Positions 40,830 to 55,614 are shown, numbered from the stretch's first letter. The stretch is 64,000 nt of DNA from Sipunculus nudus (GCA_026874595.1 CM049306.1:46254019-46318018), one strand, 5' to 3'. The notes: generated by a model not told the origin, from the sequence alone. Made by a program: numbers and translations.

Positions 40830-42479
40830 TTATTTATTAATATTACATGCAAATTAAGTATTTTATTTCAGTTCTTTACATCGTCTGCAGTCTTCGGTGG
40901 ATGGAGAATTCCGTCTAAGGGGTGCGGGGGTCTGTTCTTTTTTGTCAATCTCTTCCTGTCATCGATCAACTATACCACTCTTTCAACACTTAATAAAATA
41001 CTAGTCCTGCAGACCTATAATAGCAGCAAATGAACACGGAAGTATGGGCGCTAAAAATGAAAATAGTTCAATCGCATTGCACGTACGAGTGTTTCGGCTT
41101 ACACATTTTCACACAAAAGCATCAACTTTGTTTTACTGAGTGGAGACCAAGCAACGTATATACGGAAGCAATATATAAAATATATTGTTTTGTTCCGTTA
41201 TACAAAGGTTAATTTATAATAAAAAAGAACTAGCTTCCTATTTGAAGGCGGCACCTAACCTAAAGAGAACACCTTAACTTGTACTTAGTGACCTTGCATC
41301 TGTTTGTATATTTCTGCTGCATGCCACTTTGACGTCATATTCTAATTGGTTTCTATAGTTACGCCAATGTTGTAAGACACTACCTTTTGGCTAATGGTTG
41401 GCTAAGTTTAAAACACTACAGATGCCAAGGACTCAAGTTATGAGTTCTCATGGATATATTTGATCTCGTGACGCCAATAACGGTTCACTAATACAAAGCA
41501 GGGTACATTTTTGTACTGCGACAATCTCACGTCAGGTGGCGCTGATGCCAATATACACGTTTGTTTGATATTACCTTTAAACATTATTAGGGTACAAGAG
41601 TTGTTTCAAATATATAAAACAGCCAAGAGACCGTTTCATCACACTAGTGACATCTGTTGGCGACGACTGAACTTAAGTTTTCGGGGCTATTTTACTAACA
41701 AAAGAAATATCGTATTTGTTATATTTTAAATGATTCAGGCACCAATAAAATGAAAAACCCGAATCAAATTAACTATAAATACGGTAAAAATTAACAGAAT
41801 CATTGCTAGCACTATACAGTCGACGATCTTTTTGGAGTGTTCGCAAAATTATGTATATAAGAAGATAAACAGATAACCACAATTACATACGATAAGAGTA
41901 AGAGTACTGACCTAGTGTACTTGATACATTCTCTACTGTCAATATTGGCAACTATGAAACAATTTGCCTTTATAGAAACCATTTACATAAAAATATTCCC
42001 ATTCATAAAATTATATAAGATTTTTTTTCTGTATACATTGTACGTTCATAGATGAACACATAAACACAAGTCTCAAGTTTACTTTCTGGATTTTTACAAG
42101 AGCTTTACATTGGACTGTTATTCTCCAAGAGAATTTGTGTGGACTTTTCATCCGGCATATACATTTAAAAGGACTTATCGTTGTGACAGTGGTGGTATCC
42201 AGGTACTGTGCACTTGGTTTATTTTACTGTGTGATTGTATTGATTTGTTGTTATATTGCTGTTGTACTGTGTAATTGTATTGATTTAATGTATTGTAATG
42301 TTAGGGTTGTTTTGAGAATAAATTATAGTTATTTGTTAACAAAGAACCACTGACTTCTTTATACATTCCCCTATACAGTTACAAATAGTTACCTAGTGTT
42401 ACAAAATCTGATTATTTATCTTCTTGAAAAAAATTATGTTCATCACGCATACGTGATCTGTTGATATTAGGTTCCGTAA

Positions 42480-42481
<2 letters not shown>

Positions 42482-42539
<58 letters not shown>
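42482..42539. repeat. (AT)n microsatellite
   Basis: About 58 nt of TA repeat, with a second short TA tract at about 42579-42596. Confidence 0.95.
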
Positions 42540-42542
<3 letters not shown>

Positions 42543-43882
42543 AATCTTGCATTTATAAAGACCAATTGAACATGAACATATATATATATATATATACATA
42601 CAGAAGGAGAGACAAAACAAACAGGAGTGAGTGAAGCTTTTCACATAAGAAATGGTACAGTCCCATTGTATATAAACTACTCTAGTATCTTAACGGGTAT
42701 ATGTCAATCATGCATGCATACAACCACGCCCTCTGTTTCACGGCCCGTGTTTCTGGCTCACGTGCTCTCGTATATTTGCACGTGGCGATAGCACCCTTTG
42801 TTAAACAACTTATATACGTATATATAGATAAGTCAGGTGACATTCATACATGAAATCTATTAACTGGTCATGAAAGTAAAGAAAAAAAAACTGTTGTATT
42901 AGAACAAACCTCTGTTACTCATTTGTTCGACGTCGCCGCGTTTTATATTTTATTCAAAATATAATCTGATGTTCATTTTGTGGTCATGTAAAATAGGACA
43001 AAGGGCAGACAGACAAATAACAACGTGAAACATAGTCAAGGAGAAAAAATAGTGACAGTTGAATGATTTTGATAATGTCAAATGTCAGTTGTCTGTCTTC
43101 CGTCTGTTTTCTCATGGTGAAAACCTTCATAGTTTGCTTGAACAAACAATTGTTAATAAACCTAAAAGCTTCAACATTGATTGATCATACCTTTTTGTAA
43201 TAATTATTAGAAATGTCTTCTATCAAGGAATATGTGTAAATGATATTACTGATTATTTTCCCGTATCTTGCGTATGCTGCTTGCGAAAATTCGTGCAGAT
43301 GATAATTGTGCATGCGTTCTTTCCTTAATTTATAATGGAAAAAAATGAATAGGTTCTGTAATAAAATACAGAATATTTTATTGTTCTTTTGTAATGATCA
43401 AACAGGGATGTCGTGCAGGTTCTTTGAGGATGTGAAAAATATTTATTATACTTGTTTTCCGGTTCAGAGAAGCAACAAGAATTACAGAATTAGGAAGCCA
43501 TTTCCTAAAGGAAATCTATAAAAACTAAAATAAGTTATAAATAAGCTCAGTCATAGTTAAAAAACTATAAGCAAAATTACATTATTTAGGGAATAAACAT
43601 AAACTATCAAGTCTTAATTATAATCAGAAAGCACGAAAGATAGTTTTATGAAATTCCATTAAAACACACACTGTAGTTATATCTACAAAAAAAACATGCA
43701 TGGTCTATAAGGAACTGATCGACAAGAAAACTTACATTATCCTCGAATAAAATTCAATATTAATTGATCAACTGCTTAGTATGCTAACTACTGATGCATT
43801 TAATCTTTTTTTTACATTCATGTATATAGATTCCATCGTTCCATCACCATCATCTGTCGATCGTTTAGGGCACATATCCAAG

Positions 43883-43890
<8 letters not shown>

Positions 43891-43967
<77 letters not shown>
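43891..43967. repeat. (AT)n microsatellite
   Basis: About 77 nt of uninterrupted TA repeat; it explains Tyr-Ile repeat ORFs on both strands. Confidence 0.95.
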
Positions 43968-43968
<1 letters not shown>

Positions 43969-44243
43969 CCAGTTGACAATATATAAATTCAACATTCCAA
44001 TTTTTCTTTGGAAGAGCAGTGCTGGAATAATATTATAAGTCAGGTTATTAAAAGGTCATTTATTTACAAATATACCTATTGTTATATTATGAATATGTCA
44101 CTCGAGCAGGAACGTTTTAAGGGTCAGCTTTAAATCGCTTTAAGCTGTTGAATCATATAACATGTTAAAGATTTGTGTTTTTCAAAAGTATGACCAAAAT
44201 GATTAAAGAAAATTGGTAGAATTTATTTACAAACAAATAAATA

Positions 44244-44245
<2 letters not shown>

Positions 44246-44321
<76 letters not shown>
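44246..44321. repeat. (AT)n microsatellite
   Basis: About 76 nt of TA repeat with one early interruption. Confidence 0.95.
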
Positions 44322-44322
<1 letters not shown>

Positions 44323-46324
44323 CGGTTGAGTTTCAGTTAAGAAACATGTTATCAACTCTGCTGTATATTTTGTTTTTAATTGATAAAAATTATCAAACAT
44401 TTGGAGAATTTGCCCACAAGACAAGCGCCCACAAGACATTCATATACATGTATTAGTGAACATTTATATGTAAAATGTGTATATTCTTGAGGAAACAGAC
44501 GAATAGAAAATTGACTTGCATGTTGACAGGTTTTCTGTGCATATAATGTTTCATAGTTTGATTAATAGTTTGACTTGCTAGCTTACCTTGGGGATTATTA
44601 AAATCAGTTTATTGTTTCATGTTTCGTGACACATATACCACAATTGTTCCGACGTTGCACGGTACATTTAATTATCAGATAAAAACTCGCTGTACATGTA
44701 TGAACAAACCGTATAGTTTTCAATACGTTTTCATTAACAATGGTTCTGTAATGTGGGCGTACATATTTAATCAGTCATTGATGTTTCGTGTTAAGGTAGG
44801 CTTCAGCAGCTCTGAGTATTTTTGTTGAATAAAATGTTTCCCCAATCTCATCCATGCACCTGCTCTGTACGTCATTAGGCACATGTTTTATGTAAAATCC
44901 TTAATTATGTAAATTGATAATTTGCAAATCCTGAAGGGTAGAATTTGATTTAATAGCCTTTATTGTAGCATAAGAGATCTAGACCTCTTCCCCTCAAAAT
45001 AACGACACTGACCAGGGTGGATACTGGATCTTATAGAAAAAGAGGGGTGGGGAAAGGGGGGCAAGGTTAACAACTGTGACGGGTGTGCTGTAGAGCACTT
45101 TATACTGAAATTCGCATGCGAAACATAAAATAAAGCAAAATGCGCGAGACGCGAAATCCGGCGTTTTGTTTTCACCGATTAATTTTGAAAAAAAATTCGA
45201 TCCTGGTATCCGCCGAAATCAGAGTGATATGGCTGAAGTGAGGCATGGTTGTTTCTTATTCTTTATTTCCTCCATGAAATATGAAGATTTTACATGAGAA
45301 CAACCTTACATAGAACAATCGAAAGAAATACTTAACGTTAATAACAAACATTCTTTGAACAGATATTACCACTACATCAAAGTATAAAGAACACAGTATA
45401 ACAGATAAAATCACGTTGTAGATAATGACATTACTCGGGTCCAAAAACAGTATTAACAAGGACATGAAAGATTTAACTCCGAAAAATAAGAATATTTCTT
45501 CTGGCTTATTGAATCTGTAACCCGAATAGCTATTTCCGAACTCAAGGAAAAAGTCCTAAAAAATTAATGGTTTTGACATCAGTTAACTGTAGAATGAAAC
45601 ATTTATTTTCATCAACATAACACGCAAATCTGTATAGGTCTATATGCCTTATAAATCAATTGACCATGGACAAAGGGCAGTGAAGTCTTTGCCAAGGAAA
45701 ATTTCGAGTGAAGGTTTCGTCAGGTAAATTGTGTATTACAGCAGAGACATGCATGTACACTATAATTGAATTTCAAATAAAATCCCACAACCTGTCCCTT
45801 CTCTCCCTTGACCTGTCACAATATAATAATGCATGTGCCACTGGGTGTCTAAAGAAGAGACGGTAATTGTGACACAAGGATTCTTCGGTTGTTTGTATTT
45901 CCATATACAAAGCTGCAGTTTGTGCAAGAAAGTGAAACTTTATAAAGACTCGGGTATTTCTCGAGCTGCCTATACCAAATAATAAAAGGCTGAAAACAGC
46001 TTGAAAGAAGACTCCTAAATTTAACAAAGTTTTTTTAAGGAAGTTCGCGCATCACATTCGTTTGCTTCGTAACCTACTATTGCCTTTTGAACCTTAATTT
46101 TCTACATCATTACTTTGCTTTCACCTTTTCTGAGAAGGGCGTACTCTGCATCCAGATCATATTTGGCGATGAGCGACAGAAAGTCTTTAACAATTCCAGA
46201 TTAACATCTGCGTTTATCCGCCGCAATCAAAGTGGTATCGGTGAAGAGAGACATGGATTGAGTGGTTAGGGGAAATAAAGTGATATATTTTGCATATATG
46301 CATGGATGTCTGCCATTTTAACTT

Positions 46325-46760
46325 TATTATAAGTGGCGCCACCTGACATTTGAAAAAGAACGCTGTCCAAGATGAATACAAATGCACATTTTCAGGTGGA
46401 TAAGTCAACCCACTACTGAGGTATGAATGACATTTACTCAAGCAAATAAACAGATGGGCACCACGTAAAAATGGCTGTAGTTTGGGCACCAAATGTGTAA
46501 GCTGTTGAGCTATGTAAAATATATACTGACACAATATTTCAGGCCGATACGTCAAACTTAACTTGAGATATTAGCATGAGTGTCTGCAACGAAAACGTGA
46601 TTTTAGGTGGCGCCACCGTCATATAAACGAGACATCTATCCAAGATGTATACACATGCAAATTTTCAGGCGGATAAGTCGTACCACAGATATGAGTGATT
46701 TTAAATCAAGGCAGACGAACAGATGGACACTGTGCAGAAATGTTTGTAGATGGCGCCACA
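46325..46760 (+). repeat. Tandem duplication, about 272-bp unit, with GGTGGCGCCACC at each start
   Basis: Two diverged copies begin at GTGGCGCCACC (46333 and 46606). They share TCCAAGATG, ATTTTCAGG-GGATAAGTC and GAACAGATGG-type segments in order. A third GATGGCGCCAC at 46749-46759 starts the next partial unit. Confidence 0.7.
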
Positions 46761-48015
46761 ATGCACTTGGATTTCAAAGTACACCAGTGTCGTGATATAA
46801 ATGTAGTGAAGAGGGATATGTACGGTTCGTCCAAATATGTTGGATTAGAATTGTTTCAAGGCAAATTACTTTAACATGATTATTTTGTGGTAAGGGCTTA
46901 ATGGAATAAGTAATATTTGGCAAGCATATACAAAATGTAACATTTTCTTGAACTGTGTCATTTTTTTTTATTTTGAAGATTGTTACTTGAGACAAGTAGT
47001 CCCGGCCATCCAACAAAACCCAGCTGGGAGGTTCGTATTGAGTATAAACGAACCCTGGCGGAAGGGTGCACTAAAGGCGACGATTAGGTGCTCGCTGAAA
47101 AGGTCTATTTTTATATAAGCTATATTTATAATAAATTTGTCATGCGTGACACTTGAAAAGGCCTCATTATTTACCACACGCATAGCCGAATGGCAGATGC
47201 ACAGAATGAATTTACATGTAATAGCTTCCGAATACAATTAATAATGATATGCTTAATTTTTGCTTCTTTCAATTTAAAATAATCAGGATTTAAAAACAAT
47301 GAAGAGGCTCCACCTGCACTTTGAGTAAGTCTCTTGTCAACCTTGCTTATTTACTTGTAATACTCAAAATGGTTCTCAACCGATATGGAACAACTACCTG
47401 GTTTCAAAAAAGGTATAAATACAATTTATTGAAAACGAAAGTTTAAAAATATTATAATAATGTTCCATTGCGTGTGTGTCATGAATGTATAATGAGGCAT
47501 TCTTGCGTCTTAAAAGGGGGCCCTAAAAAGGTCAAATTATGTATGTTTGTGCGTCTTGAACGAACAAGACCGGTGAGCTCCGGCGAGGCGTAATAGTATT
47601 TAACTGAGCGATCAATCGTTGGTGTTGAGGTAATGACACCGCACGCAAAATATGCGACATAATTATGGTGTAGACTGAAACGTGGGTAGCAAAAGAACTC
47701 TCTCTTCTCACGGCAAAGTGCGAGACTTCTTTATGGAGCAGAACGCCGCGTGCTAAATCGAATAGCAGACACTAGCCGGAACAGAACCCCAATGGAGTCT
47801 ATCGACACTAGATTTTCTTAAAGAAGGAACCGCATCTGTCCGCGGGCGCCGTCTCCAGCCCTACCTTAAAGAGTCAATACCACCTTTATGCTGGCACGGC
47901 CGTTCGTGCATGTACAACAGCACGCTACAGCTGCATGCATTAGCCATGTCAAGTTGTCAACTGCGAAGAGAAATTTAGTGTCTCATATTTATATAATTTT
48001 TCTTTTATGCAATTT

Positions 48016-48018
<3 letters not shown>

Positions 48019-48084
<66 letters not shown>
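48019..48084. repeat. (TA)n microsatellite
   Basis: About 66 nt of TA repeat running into a short CA tract. Confidence 0.95.
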
Positions 48085-48092
<8 letters not shown>

Positions 48093-48511
48093 ACAGGATT
48101 AACACATGCAGCGGGACCGTAATCAAACCAGATTATCAAAACTACATTGCGGTTTCATCAACGGTTTAGATGTAGTTATTGAAGTACGATGTACATAGAT
48201 CATCCACTTCCTGGCAAACAATGCTCCATCACGGAATTCTTTGGGGTACACTCGGATGAAAGTGAAACTGCCAGCAGAATTTTTATATTTTGACCGGATA
48301 TATTATACATATATATCTTTGTAAATAAATTTTCACACTGTATTTATTTGTAAATTACACATTATATTGATCACTACCTCACGTTTAGCAAAAGCTGACC
48401 CTGCTCAAGCATTTATACGAAATGAAGGATGACGTTTCAGTCGAACATGATACAGCAATGGGTTAAGACGGGAAATCACATAATGATAATGATACTTAAC
48501 GAATAAAGCGC

Positions 48512-48566
<55 letters not shown>
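48512..48566. repeat. (AT)n then (TG)n compound microsatellite
   Basis: TA repeats to 48537 then TG repeats to 48566. Confidence 0.95.
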
Positions 48567-48567
<1 letters not shown>

Positions 48568-48964
48568 AAAAATTCATTTGATTGCATTTCAGCTGCATTT
48601 GAATAATATAAAGAATATTTATGAGTAAACAAAAAGATTGTTATTACTAATCATATAAAATTACATTTCATTATAGCTGTTATATATGTTTTATATGTAC
48701 AAATATACACAACATCTTAGTTAAAATGAAAAAAATCATTTATAAGATAGAAACTTTATATATATATATTAAAACTGTCGTTTGTACCCACACAGAGGTG
48801 CCTCAGAAAGAATAGTAGTTGCTCTTCACTACAGGTGGCAGTAACAGCCAAGAATGACCACCAATGGCGCAATTTTCCTTTGCTGTGGCATAATGATATA
48901 GTTACACTACTACTACAATTACTAATTCTGTGAAAACTAACACGTGTACTGCTACTTATGGGAC

Positions 48965-48965
<1 letters not shown>

Positions 48966-49013
<48 letters not shown>
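48966..49013. repeat. (ATT)n microsatellite
   Basis: About 16 trinucleotide units. Confidence 0.95.
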
Positions 49014-50652
49014 TATATATTTGGCATAAAATGTGTGTAAATTTCAATACTCTAATTCTTATAAATGAAAGTTGGTCCACATTTATAATGTTCTATGAAA
49101 CCGCGTTGCGTGTAACACCGTGCTATACCTAATTTTAAAGGTCATTGTTCTGGAGAATGAAAAATTTTAAATGTATACATCAATTTGAGTTATTTTGCGT
49201 GCTTTTATACTGAGTAGAGGTTACCAACCGAAAACAGCCGAACAGCCTTCGGCAAAGACCGGAATGCATACGTCGTGGCTTCGTGATCTGGTTATTCACC
49301 GCGCAGGATTATTGTGCATATGAATAATCCCTGCTGTCAATGACCAATATAAGCATGTTTGGCCTGACATTTAACCAAATCACTGACCAATTTGCATGTT
49401 TATTAAATGTGGAAAACATGTGACTGTCGATCCCTTGACAATCATTACTTATAACCAGATCTTATCGGACTCAATATTATTAGAAATTGCCATATATGAC
49501 TGTTTAATAATTTTTAGTCCGATTGAATCGGGCTACCTTACATTGATCTGTCCTTAATACGTCTAACAATAATAATATATGTATCCATAAAAAAAATCTT
49601 CAAAAATTTGAATGCCCCCGCGTCCCATTCCGGTTTGCAAATGTACTAACCAGGTCTCTAAGGTTAGCATACCGATGTATGAATTTCTTTCCACGAGCAG
49701 CGCGCCAAAAAATATATTTAAAAATATTTGTAGATATTTTAATGAGACAGTATCTCACTGAAATCTCTATATTTTATTTTAACTTTTAGAATAAAAAATT
49801 GAGCCAATATTCTTCATCTCAATTAATACATCCCCAACCCCAATAAATAGCCTGATATCCGGGCTTATCAGCTAGTCTATATACAAACATGAATTCGCTG
49901 TCAAAGTAATCTTTCGAGCTGTAAATGGGTACACGCTTCAACGCACTGTTTTGAATGTGAGATAAGTAAAAAGCGTTTCGATGTGGTCATGAATAAAATT
50001 TGTGTGTCCCCGGGTGTGCTTTCAGAAAACGAATCCGCACAAGCTATATTTGTCTGAGCGTCCTTAAATTCATAATTCATAATGGATGGATGTAAAACGG
50101 GGTGGCCTGCTACGGCCTAGGGACCTTTAAAACCTCTTAATATGCAATCTGGGACACCTCTACAATGCAATTATATTTGCATAATTATAACAATCCCTCT
50201 GAAAAGCAATCACATCTCTTCTGTATCTTTTCTGTAGTTTATCTGTTCGCTACCTTTGTACAAAATGTGTAATCGCATTCCAGACAGGTAAATTCGTTTC
50301 GGAAGCGTAATGCAAACCGTTGTGCGTAAGCTCTGTGCGCAACTGTTTTTACTTCAGCGCCATCTGTCGGTGTATCGATGCTTAAATTCCTTCCTGACAG
50401 CAGTTCCCATAGCACTCAATTATGTTATGTCCATGTAATTTTTAAAGTATACCGTAAGTCTGCTTGGCTATGCTCTACTAAAAGAACGCGAAAATATAAA
50501 ATCAAAGTCAAAGTTTAATGTATATTCTCATTGAATTTGGAGTGGATCATTCTGGTTTCAAGGTTTCGACAATTAGGTGGGACCAATAAGGGGCTCATAT
50601 ATATGTCTATGTCTTCGTCTGATTGTCCGTGTATATATTTATATGTATACAG

Positions 50653-50655
<3 letters not shown>

Positions 50656-50722
<67 letters not shown>
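50656..50722. repeat. (AT)n then (AG)n compound microsatellite
   Basis: TA repeats to 50690, then 16 AG units to 50722. Confidence 0.95.
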
Positions 50723-50727
<5 letters not shown>

Positions 50728-52623
50728 GTGTGTTGATTTTTTAACATTTTGAAAAATATCAGCGCATGTTACTGGATGAAGGCTTATGAAGAAAGATAAA
50801 AAGCGACTCGTTATCGTTCCAAAAAAGAAGATCTAAGGAAGGCCAAACTGTCTGCATTCGGGTGAAGGCAGTAAACAGGTATTCGGCGTGGAGTTGACGT
50901 GGTTACTGGTGTTCTAGCTGCTGTCTTGTCCAATTTCGCTTCTTAGACCCGGTGCGTGCCGTTCTTTAGCTGACCTGGGAAGGCGTCTTGGACTTTTTTG
51001 TACTTGGCTTGGTGTGGCATTCTCAAAATCTCCAGTGACATCGCCTCTATTCCTCCTTAAATAACTCCTGGAAACAAACAATACCCTCCTCTTTCGTCGT
51101 TGGTTCAGGGAGCCGGTGCGGGCTATTATATGGTTAATACGTGATCGGTTCGCGCCCCGTCTGCCTGTTACAGGGTGATGCCAGGCAAAAGGTTAACTCT
51201 TGTGTCCTTAATGTCCTTTCGTCACTATGATCTTTATTATCGACATGCTTTTAAAATAAGGTAAAAAAATTGTGTGTTTGGACAGAAATCAATATCTTAA
51301 TTTACATGTATACAGTTGCCGCAGCCTCGGGTAATACGAGTCATGACGGACACACAACCATCGATTTAATTATAAATATATAATGATAATAATGAAAACA
51401 ATTAATTCATTTAAAATTATTCTCAATACATTTGACATTCCATGCGGATAAAAAAATAATGGACTACGAGATGTAAACATTTATTATTCATTCCTACACT
51501 ATATGTCTTGCACTTGATATATTATACAGATCCTGATAGTTTTTTAAACATCCTTTAACCTTTTAATAAACGATACTTCACAGTTTAGTTGGGTGACCTT
51601 CATGTTAAAATCCTTTTGAGAGGGTATTGTTTCTGCCTTTTTCACTTTCTGTTTTTTGTCACACATTTATCCTATTGTGCACGGACATTAATATATTGGT
51701 AAATATAAATCATCCATTAAGTACCAGTTTGTACAAAGTCTACTCATCCATGATCGGCTCATACGCAATCGACAATTAAGTTATGCAGGTTCAACACCTC
51801 ATCCTACGCGGTTAATTTATTGCAATTCAAAGGAGTACCTTATAATTAAGGGATGATCAAAATTGATCAAAGATACAGGTGTCTTGCATGAATGACATTC
51901 TGAACTGACTGTATACGATACATCCATATTGCAAATAAACATTACATATAATTCAGACAAAGGTTTCGGCGGCTGGACCCCCTGGATTCGCTTCTTTAAG
52001 TAAACAGTATACTCTGTCTACGGGTGCCAGCAATCGTCTTCAGGGACAAACACTGCGATTAATTGGTTGTAATTGATAATCAAGGATAAAACGTGCAAAA
52101 TTTACCTTTTTTCTCCTGCTAATACACTCCAGTTGGAACATGAATGGGACACTTCACAATATTTGTATGTCCAGCATGTGTCACAATGTGTTGAAAATGT
52201 CCTTATTTGCATGCAGGGGGATGTGGAATGTATGCATATCATGTTTCTGTCTCTTGGAGTGATTTATGTGCACATATACTGAGTATGCGAAGCACATCTT
52301 TATTTAGTTTGTGATAAAAAAAATATGGGGAATTTTCGCTAATTTTAATCTTTTCTCTCTCTTCATTTCAAGGGAGGCTACCTTTTTTACCAGAGCTCTT
52401 TCTCTTTTTTTCGGTCATATACCTTCGGTCATTTACCTTTGGTACGCCCGAATTAGGAGCCCTTTATTAATTCTTCTTCTGTGGTACATTTATGACATAT
52501 AAGTAAACGTATACATTTCTGTTGAGATTAATACAACATAATAATATGTGATCTGACGATAGATGACAGACAATTCCTACGGTAACAATGTTAAGTGGCA
52601 TTTAAATCCTTTTTGGATTCCAA

Positions 52624-53134
52624 GCCAGATGCGCCACTTTCATTTGCGCAACTGTCAGTTACGCCACATTCCATGCAGTTGCGCGACATGCCATACAAGT
52701 CTATAATAATCAATATGGAGTTATATTTCGTAATGGTAATAGTGATTTTAATGGGTATCACATATTAAGGCTTCTATCAAATACAGTATGGTGGGACGAA
52801 ATACGAGCAAGGAAACCCTTTACATTTTGAGCGCATATTTCGGTCACCACACGCGCGGTTGCTCAGATGACGGAGTTTGCATGGCCCATTAAGGTTGAAT
52901 ACACTTCAAACAGGAAAAAGTAAATTAAAGTGTTTATAAAAAAGCTGAATTCAATTTTGATTATTCGTATAATCTTTTGAAGAAACGCTAACACTTAATT
53001 TTAATTAAAACTATTCAAGGCCGATACAATTTCATATTGTCCTGCCTTCTGGTCTACTAAATGTTGATGAATAAAGTTTGTGCAAATGAGCGGTGCTGTT
53101 TTCATTGCAAATGTGGTCATACTTAATAATATTA

Positions 53135-53172
<38 letters not shown>

Positions 53173-54441
53173 TATTTAAATAAAATTTTAACTGGAAATT
53201 ATCAACCTACTGGTAACTGATTCACGAGAAACCACTTCAACAGATTACATGATCGGGAAAACCACGCGAGGGTTAACCTGAGCACTTGATAGGGATTGCG
53301 CCAGAGCGGTCCATTGTTACTGAGCTCATTAAAGTATTATGGACCGTTACGCAACATGTATGCTCACACATGCTTTAGATATGATATAATATTCATCGTC
53401 ATATCCAGTTTGCTCAGTTGTGAATAAATATTCTAAATCTTTATTGTTTCATGCATTTTATATATTTGGTTCCACTATAACTTTCTCTAGAGATTAAATC
53501 AATGTTAAATTGAAACGTTATATGAAAATCCTTTGATGTACTTTCTTGTATTTCACCATGACGCGGACTTAACGTTGTCTGTATGTTTCAAAATAATGTT
53601 ATAATTCATAACTTCCCAGGAACGTTACAATAACGTAGTGTTCGCAGATTGGACATATATCTGAATTTGAAAATTCGACTTTTCTTTTGAAACGTTCCAA
53701 AAGATTGTCATTATCATTAAAAAATAAACAAAATAGAATCATAGAATGAGCTTATATTTATGACATATTTAATTTCTACATTAACGTGTTCATATTATTT
53801 ACATGCATGTTCAAGTTATCATTAAATTCCAGGTTTTAATACTGATGGTATGTACACGTATCAAATCATTTATCTTAGCGCATGGAATTGCGCTTATTGA
53901 TATAGCAATATGGTATATGTACATTTAGCTTTACCACTTACCTCGAGTACCCATTATTTTTTATGCATGCGTAAAATACAGGCTAACTGCATGTGAACAG
54001 TACATGTGGTATTTTATATAAGCAAATAAAATATAGTTGACTATTACAAGATACTATTTTGAATATATACGATATGGTACACTGCGTTAAGATTAAACAT
54101 GAGCTCATTAAAAGGATTATACTCTTCATTAACCCTTGCAGTGTATTTAATCCTGCCCAAATGCGCAACTCCTTCATGGTAAGCTAACATGCGTTGGGTG
54201 ACCGAAGCGTGTCGCTCAAAACGAAAAGGGTTTCTTTGATCGTATTTTGTTGCAACACACCGCATTCGATAAAATATTGAAGGCTTTATGTGGTATACGG
54301 ATTAACTATTCCCATAACCATTGCGAAATATGACTGCATATTAATTATCATAGATGAGTCCCGCATATGGCATGTCGCGCAACTGGAATTCTGAAAGTGG
54401 CGTATGACTGACAGTTGCGCAAATGAAGTAGCGCATCTGGC
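52624..54441. mobile_element. Element with about 300-bp terminal inverted repeats and a non-coding AT-rich centre (1.8 kb)
   Basis: The left arm (52624 to about 52915) begins GCCAGATGCGCCAC, with CATTTGCGCAACTGTCAGT and GTTGCGCGACATGCCATA further in. The right arm (about 54135-54441) carries the same order on the minus strand, through ATATTTCG-AATGGT, the AAATACGA-CAA-GAAACCCTTT segment and CGGTCACC. The 1.2-kb centre has no ORF of note. The layout fits a foldback or non-autonomous DNA transposon. No matching target duplication was seen, so the outer boundary is uncertain. Confidence 0.7.
53135..53172. repeat. (TA)n tract inside the inverted-repeat element
   Basis: A short TA repeat in the centre of the 52624-54441 element. 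Confidence 0.9.
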
Positions 54442-55133
54442 ACCACACCCCTTAGTGTATTCATAGTACAAACACCGTGGTTGTCGACAGTTGTGCATAT
54501 TAAATAAATATGTAGGCCTCATAATCATTCCAATCTATTCCTGGCATTGTTCTTTTTTTTTACTATTGTGTTTAGGATGATTTTAAACACATTAATTTCA
54601 CCCGGTTCAGAAAATCAGCTTATATATAGAAAGTGGATTATAATGTGTATGATATACTGAAACCAATATTATTGAAGAAAATGGGTCTGGAGAAAAATAC
54701 TAGTACTACACTCAGAGTATTGTATTAATGGTCGACACGGCCCTGCTTCTTATAGTGTTTATAAAGATTTAATTGACGCTTTCTGCATTGTCACAAAGTC
54801 ATCATGCGATGAAACTGAAATTTAAAACAGAGTGAACCATTTGTAGATTTCCTCAGTCAAAATATATTCAGTATAAATTTCAGTGTCTACATTTACAAGA
54901 CGATAACTTCAAAGCTGTTCTTTCCTGTGCACCTGGATATTTTATCTAATTACAATTGATAAATTATATTAATCCAGATTTTCCTTTTTGTAAATTTGTA
55001 AAACAAAAATGCGAAAGACGCTCTATATATTCTTCATAGCCTCATAGGTTTATTTATGTATATATACCAATTTATATTTCATTTAAACGTAGAGTGTATT
55101 GTTCACTTTGTTATACATGACGGGATCATCTCA

Positions 55134-55229
55134 GATGGACGCTGTTCAGATAGACGCCCTTGTATCACATGGACGCTGTTTATTTGGACGCTATGAAATG
55201 GACGCTGTTCATATAGACGCTTTCGTATT
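55134..55229. repeat. Degenerate tandem repeat of GATGGACGCTGTT-type units
   Basis: Three units of about 30 bp, each starting ATGGACGCTGTT and containing a second GGACGC or AGACGC; six such hexamers in under 100 bp. Confidence 0.8.
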
Positions 55230-55570
55230 ATGAGCCCATATACGCCTTAATACAAGCCATATAGCCAAATTTATATATTTTATATATTTCCTTTAAGTGT
55301 GTAACCTACATGACTATGCGTGTGTTATACTTGTATCACTGTATTTCCATGAATTTGATTGTATAAACTCCTACACGGGGATAATCGCTCTATATATCAA
55401 TTAATGCTGTAATAACAGTTACTTGAATGGTATACGTCGCCCTTACCGCCGGTGCTAATTGAGCAGATGCCTGATCAGTAGGAGAAGCAGTACACGATGG
55501 GATTTCAGGTGTTACAAATAACGCTCCTAATACAAAATGTAACCCTCTTCTGACATGTTATCTATTGGCT

Positions 55571-55614
55571 GAATGAATGAATGAATGAATGAATGAATTA
55601 ATTAATTAATTAAT
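55571..55614. repeat. (GAAT)n then (TTAA)n tetranucleotide repeat
   Basis: About six GAAT units followed by about four TTAA units. Confidence 0.95.

Noticed and set aside
43768-44038. ORFs on both strands made of Tyr-Ile repeats
   Set aside because: Translation of a (TA)n microsatellite; the same applies near 40637, 42399, 44227 and 47888.
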